Positions 26,021 through 38,430 of a stretch of 64,000 nt of DNA are shown one piece after another; positions within the stretch are counted from its first letter, which is position 1, and the number at the start of each line of letters is the position of its first letter. The position numbers and the translations under genes are program-made. The stretch comes from Pholis gunnellus. Taxonomy: Eukaryota; Chordata; Actinopteri; Perciformes; Pholidae. Below the pieces are notes generated by a model. It worked only from the letters and a program-made list of their open reading frames with translations, ran no database searches and was not told the DNA's origin. Location: the NCBI GenBank assembly GCA_910591455.2, contig OU342809.1, forward strand, positions 22,646,349-22,710,348, given 5' to 3'.

Positions 26021-28500
26021 AATTGAAACAAAACCAAAAATGTAAGAAAACGCTAAAAAACTATTGGTCAGGTTTGTTGAAAAAATGACTAGAAAATTGC
26101 AACAAAAACAGCTTCATCATGAGTGTTTCTTTACATTTTTATACTAAATGAAATTTCTTACTGTGACATTTTAAATGCAGGACTGAAATTGAGTATTTCT
26201 AGAATGCAACTTTAACTGAAAGTAAAGAATCAGAATCTGGCTTTTTTGTTGTTGTTGCTGCATTGAGAGACACTAACATCAGAAGGGTCCAGCTTTGGGG
26301 CCCCCTGACCTTGGGCCCCCCCCCCCCCCGGGCCTGTCCCCTGTAGGTCCCATACATTAGCCCACCCAATGCAGGAGGCAGAGATAAGTGTCGCCTTTAT
26401 CTGCATCCTCCTCTCGCTCGTCTCTCTCCCCGTTCACCTCTCCTACAGTACGCTTTTTTTTTTTTTGCGGCAGCTGAGAAGACTACGGCAAACCGGCCTG
26501 CCATAATGCATTTGTGATCACTATAATTTCTCAGAAAGAAAAAAAAAGCAGCAGAAATCATTCACCGTTGCAAAAAGACACGGAAAGTTCAGCTGAACAA
26601 GGATTGGAAAGTTACAGTGTTAAAATGTCCTATTGTGCTCTGAAATTAGGCTGGATCGAAAAGTTAAAAGCTTTTGTTAAATGTCAAACACAACTGTCTG
26701 AGTAAAAAAAAAAGATGGAAGAAATGGTAAAACTATGTATTTCTATTTGTTCTCCATGCTTTGAGTAACCTTTTCTAAATGCCTTTTTTTTATAGAGGTT
26801 TGATCAAGTCAATGAATTTGCTCTATACTTTCCATCCAGATGTCCTTTAATGCAAATGCTCTTTTAGATATTTCAGTTCGTTATAATGATGATGATAATA
26901 ACGGCAATTGTTGGACTCTGTTCAGCTCCATTATGTACTGTTCCAAAACAATCTTTTTTCTTACATGCTTGAAGCACTGCACATAAGACCTGCCGTCGCA
27001 GAAAGCCACTGCTCGCATTTCCTTACCACCCCTCATGTACCCTGACTGCTGAAAGGGAGGCAATTTGAAGTTTTCAAGCAACTCCATTTTGTGGTATAGG
27101 GCGATAGTGCCAAAAGCCCACAGTTAAGAGCAAAATGTTGGTGTTGTTTCACCTGGAGAAGAAGACGTGGGGAGCGAGAAGAATAGACGCTGTCCACTTT
27201 AGGCTGTACAGAAGGATGAAAAAAAAACTTTAATAAGCACTGTGTCTTCTGGCAGATTGGCTTAAAAAAGAGGCATAAAAACCATCAGATAGACTCTCCG
27301 TGCCATCTCTACTTCATGGGCTAATGCTAAAAGCTGAGGCGAGGGCCCGGTGTAGTGGTTTCTTAGAAAATAGCAGAAGAGCGACCGGAGGATATAGTGC
27401 ATGGTTTCTATTTTTAAATACTCCTGTGCGGGTTATTGTTGTGGCACGCAAACACACCTGTGTGCGCACACACATAAGCACACGATTCTTGAGGTGCATG
27501 AACACACCGCTCAGACACTTGCACACACACACACACACACATCTTGAAGCGCTGGCTTAATCAGGTATAGTTGAAAAGGAAAATGCCATTAGATTTTAAA
27601 GTGGATAATTTCACATCTTTCCCTCCATTGATTTCTTCATTTTTCTTTTCAAACTGGCCTTTTATGCCCACTGCATGTGCTTTTATGGAAAATTACAACA
27701 TTCAAACGAGACTCTTTGGTCAGGGATAATTGCACAAAGAACCATTAGCAGTCTTCCAAGACCAACGCACTGCGAACATTTTTCTCTTTCTTTGCATAAT
27801 GCTATTCTCAGTCTGTCGGAACATGCCTCATAAGAAAGAGGATAATCATAATTTAATTATCTGTCATTAGGGGGGGGCAAAACGCAGGTCACCGCGGGTT
27901 CACTTATGCTACACGCTGTGATAAACAAATCAATTACATGAAATAGGCTAAACAAACAAGACAGTTATACACACTGTAGGTACAGTGGCCAAAGGGTTGT
28001 TGGTTTTCTCTGCCAGTTCAGTCGAGGCAATCATAGCCATGTTCAAAGTTGGCTGCAACACTTGCGCTCCTCACCTGCAAACCCACCTACTGATCAGTAA
28101 ATTGGCACTTCAGGGAAATCAGCGGGTGCATGTTTGAACCATGTGTGGCCACACTATAAGGTTACCTCTTAATGCAATTCACTGCGGTTCAATTTGCACG
28201 CTGTAAAATGTTACACTGGGATGCTCAGAAATATATTTTATAGCACATTAGTTTCAGCTTGGATTACAAGCATGTATGGTAGAATACCATATGACTTTTT
28301 GTATGTAAGTGAGCTTGTTTCCATCATCTTCAACCAATATCAATATAAAAACTATTGTATTATTTATCTATATACTCCCTCTAACATAAGTATTGTTATA
28401 CTGCATTGTAACCATTGTGTATCTTGATGCCACAATACGTCGACTCAATCGTATTGAATATACCATGTATAATCGTATTGAATAGTCGTATTTAGACCAG
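26021..28500. other. Non-coding stretch upstream of det1
   Basis: No exon seen. It contains a C10 run near 26317-26328, a T-rich tract near 26453 and a short CA tract near 27522-27541. It is AT-rich and ordinary in appearance. Confidence 0.55.
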
Positions 28501-28569
28501 CACATTATTACTGTATGGGATTTTTTGTTGCCTTTTTCAGCTGCCAGTATCACAAATACATTCGATTAT

Positions 28570-28967
28570 GTGGGTGCAATGCTATTTCTCACCTGAGGAA
28601 GGTGTGGTGGCGCTGTTTGAAAACAGCTCTGCGCTCCTCTTTATTCCAGCGCTGCTCTCCTCTTCTTCTTCTTCTTCTTCTGCGTTTCCTTCCCCGGCTC
28701 ACCCACAACAAACATAGCGGCTGTATCATAAACGCTCCAGGCAGTCGAGATATTTGGAGAAACGTAGTAGCTTACGGTTACTCTTGCACTATGCGACACA
28801 AATGAAGCCGGACATTTCCCACTAACGTGAGGTAGAAGTTAGCCACCGGTAGCTAGCTGTAACTTGTCGAGCTCGTCGGCCAAACTTAACTGCTCTTGCT
28901 AACACAGCCAGCTGAACTTGGGAGGACCCAGAGAGCTTCCCGGTTGGATTAAAAACAAATACAAATA
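28570..28967 (+). other. Probable det1 promoter and non-coding first exon
   Basis: The sequence turns CpG-richer here and ends at a consensus donor, GTAAGTAACT, starting at 28968. The next strong acceptor (TTTCTTCAG, ending 29865) opens the exon that carries the det1 start codon. The simplest reading is a 5'UTR exon whose transcription start lies somewhere after about 28,600. The start is not determinable from sequence and no TATA box is evident. Confidence 0.4.
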
Positions 28968-29865
28968 GTAAGTAACTGCTGGCTCGTGTTATAATTATCG
29001 GTGGCTGCTCTTTAGTGTCGAGCTGGCTGAGCTAGTGACACATCATAGACCAGGGTAGCCTTGCAGTTGGATCAGAGTCAAAGCAGACTTAACGTCAGAT
29101 ATGTGGACAGAGCAGAAGATAGTCCTGCTATCACTGCTGTGGTGCGACTGTTTATTTACATAGTATTTTGTTTTTATGTTCCTTTATACCCACACATAGC
29201 TCCACAGAAGGCAGTTTACTCGTCACGTGGAGTAGTGTTGGTACCTTTATGTCGTCTGCGGCTGTGGAGGAGCTTTTTAAAGTCTGATAAAAGCATCAGG
29301 GTTACCTCCGTCTGGACTTAAGCATGTCTAACAGAAACCCTGCGCTGCACGCTGGGGAGTTTTAATGAAAGCTGCTGTTACGTTGCATTATGGGCAATGT
29401 ATGATCGAGTAGTTTGAGAATTAGCACCAGCCGAATACAGGTCAAATATGCAAGTGGCTGCTAGATTTGCTTCACTCACCGGCCTAGAAAAGAAAAACAA
29501 TAGAAATGTATTGATTTCGGAATCCACCAGCCACAGGTGCAGGTGTACAAAGAAGTATATTTCCAACCCTGAGTGTCTATGTTGAGTGTAAATAAAGATT
29601 TGGTTATAAGATTTCACAGAAGACAAGACATCTGTCTTTATAGTCCTCACTTTGTCTGACCAGCAGCCAGAAACTTGAATGGTTTGTGACATGAAAAGTC
29701 AACTATAATATAGAAACTACGTACAAGCTTGATCGGTTACTTAAAATGGTGAATCCATTGTCAGAATTGGAAAGTGTTACTGCGTTTTGATCATTTCTTT
29801 TCACACTAAAACCTGTTTAACCGAGCACTTGTGTGTTTTTTTGTCTCCCCTCTCACTTTCTTCAG

Positions 29866-29958
29866 AGAACGCAGGTAACAGACTGCACCTGTGATGTTCT
29901 GGCCGCCTGTCTAACTGCCGTCTGACGAGGGGTTTGAGATCGTTCTCTAATCACAGCG
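29866..29958 (+). other. det1 5' untranslated leader of the first coding exon
   Basis: The segment lies between a pyrimidine-tract acceptor and the det1 ATG. It contains a tiny upstream open frame, ATG at 29894 to TAA at 29914 (six codons), out of frame and fully upstream of the main start. Confidence 0.55.
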
Positions 29959-32900
29959 ATGGACGAAGACACCCCAACCCTGAAGCCCAGACGGATCCAA
30001 AATCAAAACGTGGTTTATCGTCTTGAGAGGCGCAGGATCTGTTCGGGCCGACCCGGAGCTCACTGGTACAGAGTGCGCTGCTTCCACCAGAACCTTTTCC
30101 CCAACTTCACTGTGGTCAACGTGGAGAAGCCCCCCTGCTTCCTCAGGAAGTTCTCGCCAGACGGACGCTGTTTCATCGCCTTCTCTTCTGATCAGACGTC
30201 TCTGGAGGTAAGATCCGTTCATTTAGAGGCGCTTTTCCCTCTAAACGTTGGTGTTAGACTCCTTAGATACCAGATATTGTGTGATCATTGTTATTATTTT
30301 TAATCTTCCAACTGTCAAAAGCAACTTGCCCCGACTGGAACAGACCTGGTCCGTCAAACTATCAAATATACCCGAGACAAGCATAAACTCCAATCCCAAT
30401 GTTCCTCCTACAGATATATGAATATCAAGGCTGCCAAGCGGCTCAGGACCTGCTGAGAGGCCAAGAGGGAGAGACTCTTCTAACGGCCAATGACCAGCGT
30501 TCCCTCAACATCCGAGGCCGCCTGTTTGAGCGCTTCTTCTCCTTGCTCCACGTCACTAACGTGGCCTCGAACGGAGAACACCTCAACCGGGAGTGCAGCC
30601 TCTTCACAGACGACTGCCGCTATGTCATTGTTGGGTCGGCTGTGTACGTCCCAGAAGAGCCACCGCCTTACTTCTTTGAGGTAACGACACCGCCATACCA
30701 ACTGCAAAAGTATAGGGGAAAACTACAAATTCAATGCCAGAGTTTGGCTCAGACCGCCCCTTTCATCCACACTTCATCCCCTACCAGGTGTATCGCAACA
30801 ACGAATCCGTGACTCCTAACCCCCGGTCTCCTCTAGAAGACTACTCCCTCCACATCATCGACCTGCACACTGGCAGGCTGTGTGACACCAGGTCCTTCAA
30901 GTGTGACAAGATCATCCTGTCGCACAACCAGGGCCTCTACCTCTACAGGAACATCCTGGCAGTGCTGTCGGTCCAGCAGCAGACCATACACGTGTTTCAG
31001 GTGAGCCCATGTACCATTTAGAATGTCAATCTTTGAAGCACGTTGCACTTGAGTGATGTTGAAGGAGATGTTTTGACATCTATAAAAGGCAGAACACTTT
31101 CTGAGATGTTAATAATTTGGTTGTGGACAGCCATTTAACATATTTAAAGCTAGGGATGTCCCGATCAAGTTTTGTTTTGCTCCTGTTTCGAGTCCTCTGC
31201 CGATACTGGAATGTTCCTACGTAATACAGCTGCACTGTGCAAAATTCAAGTACATTTAAGTTAGTAAACTCAATCCAATGTATATGCTTGACAATTTAAT
31301 AGCTCTGCATTGCATAAAGTAAAAAAAAAATGCCTGCATCCAATTTATTCCTTAAGGTTTTTTTAATTCAAATCTTCACAAAATAAAGTATAAAATAAAA
31401 AACTTTCTCTGTGATCTTTTTGGCCTTGATACTGTCTCGAGGGAATGTCTCTCTCACTTTAAAACTGTGAAGTAAAGATTAATTTGTTAAATAACATAAA
31501 TAAAGAATCTGACACTGCGTCTTGCTGTGGGCGGGGCTTAGTCCTCGCTCGCATGGAGCTCAGTGAAGTGAAGGACATCTGTGTGACAGCTGATGTAAAA
31601 CGAAAGATCGGATTGTGCTCCGTAGCTTAATACAGTCGATACTGATCAGTTATCGGTTTGACTTTGACATATGTACAAAACAGTTTTCTAACAATAAGTT
31701 AATAACTTTTTTGTTTAATTCTGTCTAGTTTGGGGACCGACTGCTGCTTAAAGACCTCCCCAAGTATCACATTTGGTTTTTTTTGCTCATCCCCTCCCAG
31801 GTCACTCCAGAGGGAACATTTCTAGATGTGAGGACGATTGGGCGGTTCTGTTATGAGGACGACCTCCTGACTCTTTCAGCAGTTTACACAGAGGCTCAGG
31901 CGGAGAGTCAGTCGGGCTTCCCCCGCCTGTACACTGACAAAACCATCAACTCCCTCAAGCACAGGCTGCTGGTCTACCTGTGGAGGAGGGCTGAGCAGGA
32001 CGGCAGCGCCACCGCTAAGAGGAGGTACAAAACGTTACTCGCATGCTCTCAGTGGATATATTTTTTAAAAAGGTCACTTCATTTAATCCATGTATTTTTT
32101 TACCCGATTTGACCAAAAGGAAATAACTAGAGGAACTAAACTCTAAACTAGGAACTAAAAGTCCTTGTTGCACATTCCTGTTTGCATTTCCGTCGTATCT
32201 CAAGAGCCGTGACGATTATTTTAGTCCAATCATGGATTAAAAGAAATTACGCCAACAATTGAAAACGCAATTTTCACACACAACAATGCAGTCAATGGGT
32301 TGTTGTTTGTCTTTGCTGTTGCGTGACGATGTTTGAGTTAGATGAAATGAATAAATCAAAAGGGGATTCACAGAGCTGGAAAAGATGGCTCTCCCCAAAA
32401 TAGACAATCTGCTGAGTGATTGATGGTTATTTATTACTGCGTTACAACAAAACTACCATGAAATTATCAGTGAATAATATGTATGTATATATGTACATGT
32501 GTATATGTCAGTGGCAGGCCGTGCATTTTATACCTGGGCCTTCACTGCTGTCCTGCAGCTGAACACACGTATTCGTATTAAACCGTTCGGTACGAGGCTT
32601 ACGAGCCGAACAATACGTTTGAATAATACTAGTGCATTTGGAAAATGCAGAAGCTTAAATTGTAGGAAATATGTTTTCTGCACTCGCGTAGGAGACAATG
32701 GGCTGTGACCTCTGAACCCGGAACAAAAAGAACCAAAACCAAAAACAGCTGAGTTACCGCACGTGTTCTGGGAGGCTAGGCTAACTAGCTTAATGGAAAA
32801 ACAACAGCGGAACACGCATTCTGCTACACACTCGAGGGCACGGGCCGTTCAGATATTAGATGTAAAAAAACAAACGCAGTTCACTTACCAAATGCTGATC

Positions 32901-33900
32901 ACTTAAATACAAACTCCATCCTCTTTTCTTTGGTGACAAAGAGTTTAATCCCACGGTTCAATCCCAACTCACAAATCCGTTTCTCCTCCTTCAGCCATTG
33001 AGTGTTAAAAAAATTATAATCTACACCAAGCAAAATGCTAAAAATGTCATCATTTCTTCCAAATCTTTCAATTTGAACTCTTACTACTCAGACTAAGCTC
33101 TGATGGCTACCTTTAAGTTTCGTTTCACAATAGTCACGTGCTCGCCCACTGACCAATCACAGCGCACGCTGCACCTCACTGCAGAGCTGCACCTTAAAAC
33201 TGAGCTGCACGTAATGCTGATGTACTTATGGGCCAGCTAGCAGGCTCTGGCACGTCAAAGAATACGCCCAACATGTCAAACTAAAGATCTGATTGGTTGA
33301 ACACTATGACAATCAACAACATCGTCCCCATTCACTTAAACTGCACATGGAGGCACTGGTGAGTCTGCAGGCCTGGGGCCTCTCTTCTACCTAGAGACAC
33401 AGAGGTGAAATCTGATTGGATAAAAGCTCTACTTAAAACAAGCTGCACTGGAAGCAGAGCAACTGAGGAACACAGTAGCTGTGCAATGAGAAAATAAGAT
33501 GATGGGAAAAATATTTTTATAAATTATAATACATGTTGTGTATTTAAGAAAAAATACTAAATTATAAAATAGTTATAACTTTATGATTCTGTTTAGGCCA
33601 GCAGAGACTATATATACCGTATATATGTGGGTGTGTGTATATGTATGTATATAGGTACATTATAATGTACATTAGCTCTTCAGTCTATCAAGTACCATTT
33701 CCATAATGTACTGATGTTAGATGCTCATTTGGTGGAGTTCACCCTGCTCCTGGTTTTGTCCTCAGATTCTTCCAGTTTTTTGATCAGCTGAGGAGGTTGA
33801 GGATGTGGAAAATGCAGCTGTTGGATGAGCATCACCTCTTCATTAAATACACCAGCGAAGACGTGGTCACACTCAGAGTCACCGACCCCTCGCAGGTAAT

Positions 33901-33961
<61 letters not shown>

Positions 33962-34988
33962 CTGAATTCCTCCCAGTGTTCTCCTAGTTACTCTCTCCTG
34001 CTTCTCTCGTGTCTTTTGTTGTTTGTGCTGCAATTCAGGGATTCTTCTTTCAGGTCTCCAAGGAGACGTTTATCTTACAGATTGTCTTCGGTCCTGTTAC
34101 TCATCCATAACGGCAAACTAAATATTAATTTATGTTTTTATTTGCAGGAAATCACCGCTCTGAGTTCCTTGCAAAACAGCTATTTATGTCTCACCAATGG
34201 AGAACATATAAATGATCTCGGTCATTATAAACTTCCATAGAAGCCGAAGCCTGTAATGATTTGTGACACAATAATTACTACCTCAGCATTCCTGGCTGTC
34301 CTCTGTATTTCACCTGTGTGGATTCTATCACCTTTTCTCCCAATCTTCACCTTCTCTCTTTCTCCCGCAGCCGTCGTTCTTCGTCGTGTACAACATGGTG
34401 TCCACGGAGGTGCTGGCCGTCTTTGAGAACACCTCCGACCAGCTGCTGGAGCTCTTTGAGAATTTCTGCGACCTGTTCCGAAACGCCACGCTGCACAGCC
34501 AGGCCGTCCAGTTCCCCTGCTCCGCTTCCTCCAACAACTACGCCCGGCAGGTCCAGAGAAGGTACGGAGAGGAGAAATGTCACGTCTGCGGCCGGATATT
34601 AGATTGTTGAATTCAAATGCCAAATATATTTCTGCAAAAGAAATTGACTGTATTTCAGTTTGAACATAATTGTGCTGGCAAACTGCAGGGTCCGGGGATC
34701 TTTTCTGAATGAAAGAGGGGAAAAGAGAAGCCAACCTGATTGTGTGCAGCCAAATGTCAGGGTGGATTTGAAGAAGGCGGTCAGGAAGGGAAGTGGATCA
34801 GCGGTGATTGCCTGGAGGAGGGGGAAGTTTTAGGACTTAATCTAGATATAGAAGGGAAACATTAAGACAGTCAGCATGGCTGGAGGGGCTGTGATTGAAT
34901 TTTGCGGTTCGACTCGTCAGTGTAGGTGACAAAATCCTCTGTGGAAGGTGAAGAGGGAGGACCAGACGGGGGGGGGGGGGGGGGGGGG

Positions 34989-35024
<36 letters not shown>

Positions 35025-37737
35025 CAAAGGGCTTAGAATTTGATTTCAGAGTGGTGAAAACTGATGTCGGGAAGAAGGAGAGGAGAAATTGAAAGCTGGC
35101 GAGCACATTCAGCAAACCACATTTGTACCATTTACAACTGGCCAGCACCGGCCCAGTTCACTGGGTATTATATGGCCACTAAGCACGTGTAGAGAGAGCC
35201 GCGGGTCTGCATGTGTGGAACACAGAACAAGGTGAGAGGAAAGACTAAAACTCGCGCCTGAGTGTTGGTAGCGTGCAGCGATACTTGGGATTATAATTCA
35301 ATTTGAAAGGAATTGCTCGGAATAAACACAAAGGTTCTCTCCGAAGCAAAACCATAGTGGAAACGAGACCGTTCACTCCTTTCTGGTCTTCAAACCAAAC
35401 CAAGAGGAGTACCACTTTGGGCTCACAGAAGCACTTTTATGGCCACAGTGCCGATAGAGACGGCACATTCACTCATGAAGACTCCTGTTGCTGTTTTAAA
35501 ACCCCTGTTTCGCTGTGCCTCAGATTCAAGGACACCATAGTGAACGCCAAATACGGCGGGCACACCGAGGCGGTGCGTCGGCTGCTGGGTCAGCTGCCCA
35601 TCAGTGCCCAGTCCTACAGCAGCAGTCCTTACCTCGACCTCTCCCTCTTCAGTTATGACGACAAGTGGGTGTCCGTAATGGAGAGGCCCAAGACCTGCGG
35701 AGATCACCCCATCAGGTACAGATTCAAGGCCAGCACACACACACACACACACACACACAACAAACAGCGCTATCCGTCTGAGAATAACACATAATAATTC
35801 ATGTTGATGCATAATGAATAATGTGGAATTTAGGTCTTTGCGGTATGGCCTAAAATGTCCCACTGTATAATTTTGAAGCATGGAGGGTAACTGTAAATAT
35901 CAATTTATTCGTTTATTTTTATATGTCGATATAGATGCTTCTGAAGATGTAAAGCACTGCTATGGCAATTGCATGGCATGATTTCAACCATCCCCAAGTC
36001 AATGTAAACCTTAAAAAATGTTTACTTTATCGTCATCTATAGTTTATTTGCAGAAAACACGCAGTTCAAATGAAAAGGAAATAAATGATTGTAGTGTTGT
36101 ATTTGAATAGTTGCTTTGATTTAAAAAGCAAGCATTAGTCCTTTTTAATAATCTATAATAAGATGCTCAGCGCTGTTGTTAGGGAGTTAATGTTCCACGT
36201 TATCGTCAAGATTCATACTTTCTATACCTTGGATACCTTCCACCCCGAGTGATATCACTATTCCTTATTTCATGGGCTCTGATTTCAGATTTGGGGGTAA
36301 TGCATATATTTAAAAAAACAGCAGATGCATTTGAATAGTTAATTGGACGTCGATTACCATGGCAACAGTTGAAGCCTTACCATTGAAGTAACACATTCCT
36401 CAGCGCACGCTGTATTGACCGAAACAAGCTGCGTTCTCTCCCGGGCGTTGAGCTGTGCCTGCGGTGCCGACATGTACCAGGATGCATTGAGCACAAGCGT
36501 CTGACCACCCGGAGGGTTCCCCACCGGCCATACCCTCCGCTCCGGCCGCATACTCGGGCTCAAATGAATGTGGCTGAATATCCGAGTCAGACAAAAACAC
36601 TGTCAAATGTGTCCATGTCCGTAGCATCCTCTGCACTCCTATTTTGGGATGCCAAGCGGAGAGAACAAGGAAGTTCTGTTTTTGAGTCTCATCTAGAGCT
36701 CACACTTCCCAGCTCGGAGACTAGAAAACACAACCTGAGACAGACAGCCTGTAGTTCTTCACCGCATCCGATGCCTCACTGTCGTGTCAAATGACGGCGC
36801 TGGATGCAGGAAGAACTACAGAATTAGCAGCAAGCAAACTCTGCTTTCTCTGTCAATGCAGCGCCCACTGAGGAATCGACGCCATCAACACTGATTTGGA
36901 CATCCACATAAAAGATGAAGTCGTGTCTCAAATGAAAATCGTATTTTTGAATATATAATTGTATAATTTGTATAACAATCGGACAAAACAATCAATTTTA
37001 GGCATTCAGCGATATTGTGAATGGGCATTTTTCACCATGTTCATATAACTGAATAAGCGATTAATCAAAAAAGAATGTTCACATTGATCTGTACTGTAAA
37101 AAACAATAGTTAGATGTGGCAGAATTATGACACTGTTACCCTGATCAGAGCTCGGAGGTTTATTTGCGCTCCGTTAGATCTTTGCCTGTGGACGTGAGAA
37201 TGAAATGCGTTTCTATATTCTCCTGTTTTAGAAAATAATCATGATCTTTGTGTTAAGCTTTAACTGAAAACGTCTGCCAGACATCCCAATCTGTTTGATA
37301 TGACAGATGAATGTAGATGACAGCACATGTTTATAATGCATTCTGACATAGCTAGCTTCTTATCTCCGAGTGTTTCTATCTGATAGACTGTGTTTGACAG
37401 ATGGCATGCACACACTACCATGTGTTGGCTCGCTTTCCTTTCTTTTCTCTTGTCTACGCATTTCTCCAAGAGACTGGACTAAATGAAGGATTTAACGGCA
37501 CTATTTTCTCTCCAACCCCCCCCCCCCTCCTCACCCTCACCCACCAGGTTTTACGCGCGGGACTCCGGCCTGCTGAAGTTCAAGATCCAGGCCGGACTGC
37601 TGGGACGGCCAGTAAATCACGCCGTGCGGCGCCTGGTCGCCTTCACCTTCCACCCCTTCGAACCCTTCGCCATCTCCGTGCAGCGCACCAACGCCGAGTA
37701 CGTGGTCAACTTCCACATGAGGCACGTCTGTGCGTGA
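29959..37737 (+). CDS. det1: DET1 (de-etiolated homolog 1), complete, 8 coding exons
   Basis: Substrate-receptor component of the DDB1-DDA1-DET1 module that, with COP1 and CUL4, ubiquitinates nuclear regulators such as c-Jun. Coding exons: 29959-30207, 30414-30680, 30788-31000, 31801-32024, 33766-33895, 34371-34561, 35524-35715 and 37548-37737 (TGA). All introns are GT-AG with consistent phases (0,0,0,2,0,2,2). The joined frame is 1,656 nt, 551 residues, against 550 for human DET1 as I recall it. Family landmarks include KPRRIQNQNV near the N terminus, FPNFTVVNVEKPPCFLRKFS, NGEHLNRECSLFTDDCR, SYDDKWVSVMERPKTCGDHP and the C-terminal NAEYVVNFHMRH. The start has G at -3 and +4, and the conserved N terminus begins right after it. 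Relative to remembered human sequence there is one inserted residue (HSQAVQFP) and divergence in the linker near FPRLYTD. No stops or frameshifts; nothing suggests a pseudogene. Confidence 0.97.
31150..31660. mobile_element. hAT-like repeat fragment in det1 intron 3
   Basis: The left part reads TAGGGATGTCCCGATCAAG, the usual terminus of a common fish hAT-type repeat. The right part carries CGATACTGATCAGTTATCGG, typical of the same family's interior. The right terminal inverted repeat is not visible, so it is probably truncated. Confidence 0.4.
32509..33620. mobile_element. Second copy of the hAT-like element, in det1 intron 4
   Basis: It starts CAGTGGCAGGCCGTGCATTT and shares with the copy at 16661 the block around CCGTTCGGTACGAGGCTTAC and GTGCATTTGGAAAATGCAGA, and the right-end phrase GATTCTGTTTAGGCCA. 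The last 40 bp of the other copy are missing here and the right border runs into an AT/GT microsatellite (about 33610-33660), so the 3' end is degraded. No transposase frame. Confidence 0.6.
33902..33960. repeat. (CA)n microsatellite next to the det1 exon 5 donor
   Basis: A CA run of about 58 bp begins six bases after the splice donor at 33896. It lies on the transcribed sense strand as CA. Confidence 0.95.
34968..35026. repeat. G-run plus (GGCA)n in det1 intron 6
   Basis: About 20 G residues run directly into roughly ten GGCA/CAGG units. Both are directly visible. Confidence 0.93.
36394..36876. mobile_element. MITE-like element in det1 intron 7
   Basis: The left end ATTCCTCAGCGCACGCTGTA and the right end read on the minus strand, ATTCCTCAGTGGGCGCTGCA, match at 16 of 20 positions, and both continue into a TTGAC-like stretch. 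The interior of about 430 bp has no coding sequence. Outer borders and any target-site duplication are uncertain. Confidence 0.45.
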
Positions 37738-37902
37738 GGAGCTTTGTGTTCGCGTGCAAACGAGTGACTCGAAAGTAAACTCGCACTCAAAATCAAATTG
37801 CAGGAGCGCTGGGCTTCTGTTAGCGGCCACTGGTGACAATACAGCAAAACACATCCTCCACCAGGAGGCACAGAACAGTTGTTCCGTTAGTCGCTCTCTC
37901 CT

Positions 37903-37940
37903 CCTCCTCCTCCTCCTCCTCCTCCTCCTCCTCCTCCTCC
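37903..37940. repeat. (CTC)n trinucleotide tract in the det1 3'UTR
   Basis: About twelve CTC/TCC units lie 165 bp after the det1 stop. They are directly visible and give a poly-Ser/Leu or poly-Arg spurious frame. Confidence 0.95.
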
Positions 37941-38408
37941 ACACAAAATCAGCGGTCCTCTCCCTGCGTTCTCCTCCTGATGGAAAACCACTGTTCCTCG
38001 CCTCTGTCCCCCTCCATCACACAGTGGTCACTCCAAGGCAGCAATTCTACCTTTTTTCCTTTGGTCGGCACCTCTTTGCCCCTTCCTCCACAGAACAAAG
38101 AGGGACCTGTAGGGAGGAGAGCCTGGAATAAGTGTAAATGGAGACGTAGCGAGAGAGTGATTGATGTGCGACGGAGGTGGGAAGCCGCAGGTAGCCGGAC
38201 CTCTGAGAAGGAACCAAAGGTGTTTTTCTTTTTTCCTACCGTGCACTGAAAAGCTGCACGTTGATATCCGAATTGCTTGTCCAGTTGGTCCATGACCAGC
38301 TGTCCAACTAACTTTATTTTTTTCTCACATGTATGGGGAAAGAGGTAGTTTTATATTATATTGCTTTTACACGTTTTTACATATTATCACTTGTATATAT
38401 TTTATGCC

Positions 38409-38414
38409 AATAAA
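38409..38414 (+). terminator. det1 polyadenylation signal
   Basis: Canonical AATAAA about 670 bp after the det1 stop codon, followed by an A-run and then a T-rich downstream element. Confidence 0.55.
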
Positions 38415-38430
38415 AAAAAATTTTGCTCTG

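Larger units (their letters stand above)
37738..38430 (+). other. det1 3'UTR (estimated)
   Basis: The sequence from the det1 stop to just beyond the first canonical AATAAA at 38409-38414. Cleavage would be expected 10-30 bases after that hexamer. No other gene is visible here. Confidence 0.5.

Noticed and set aside
30480..31048. Minus-strand open frames opposite det1 exons 2 and 3
   Set aside because: Antisense shadows of coding exons whose plus-strand frame matches DET1.
37537..37944. 135-codon minus-strand frame with poly-Arg start
   Set aside because: Produced by the (CTC)n tract and the antisense of det1 exon 8.
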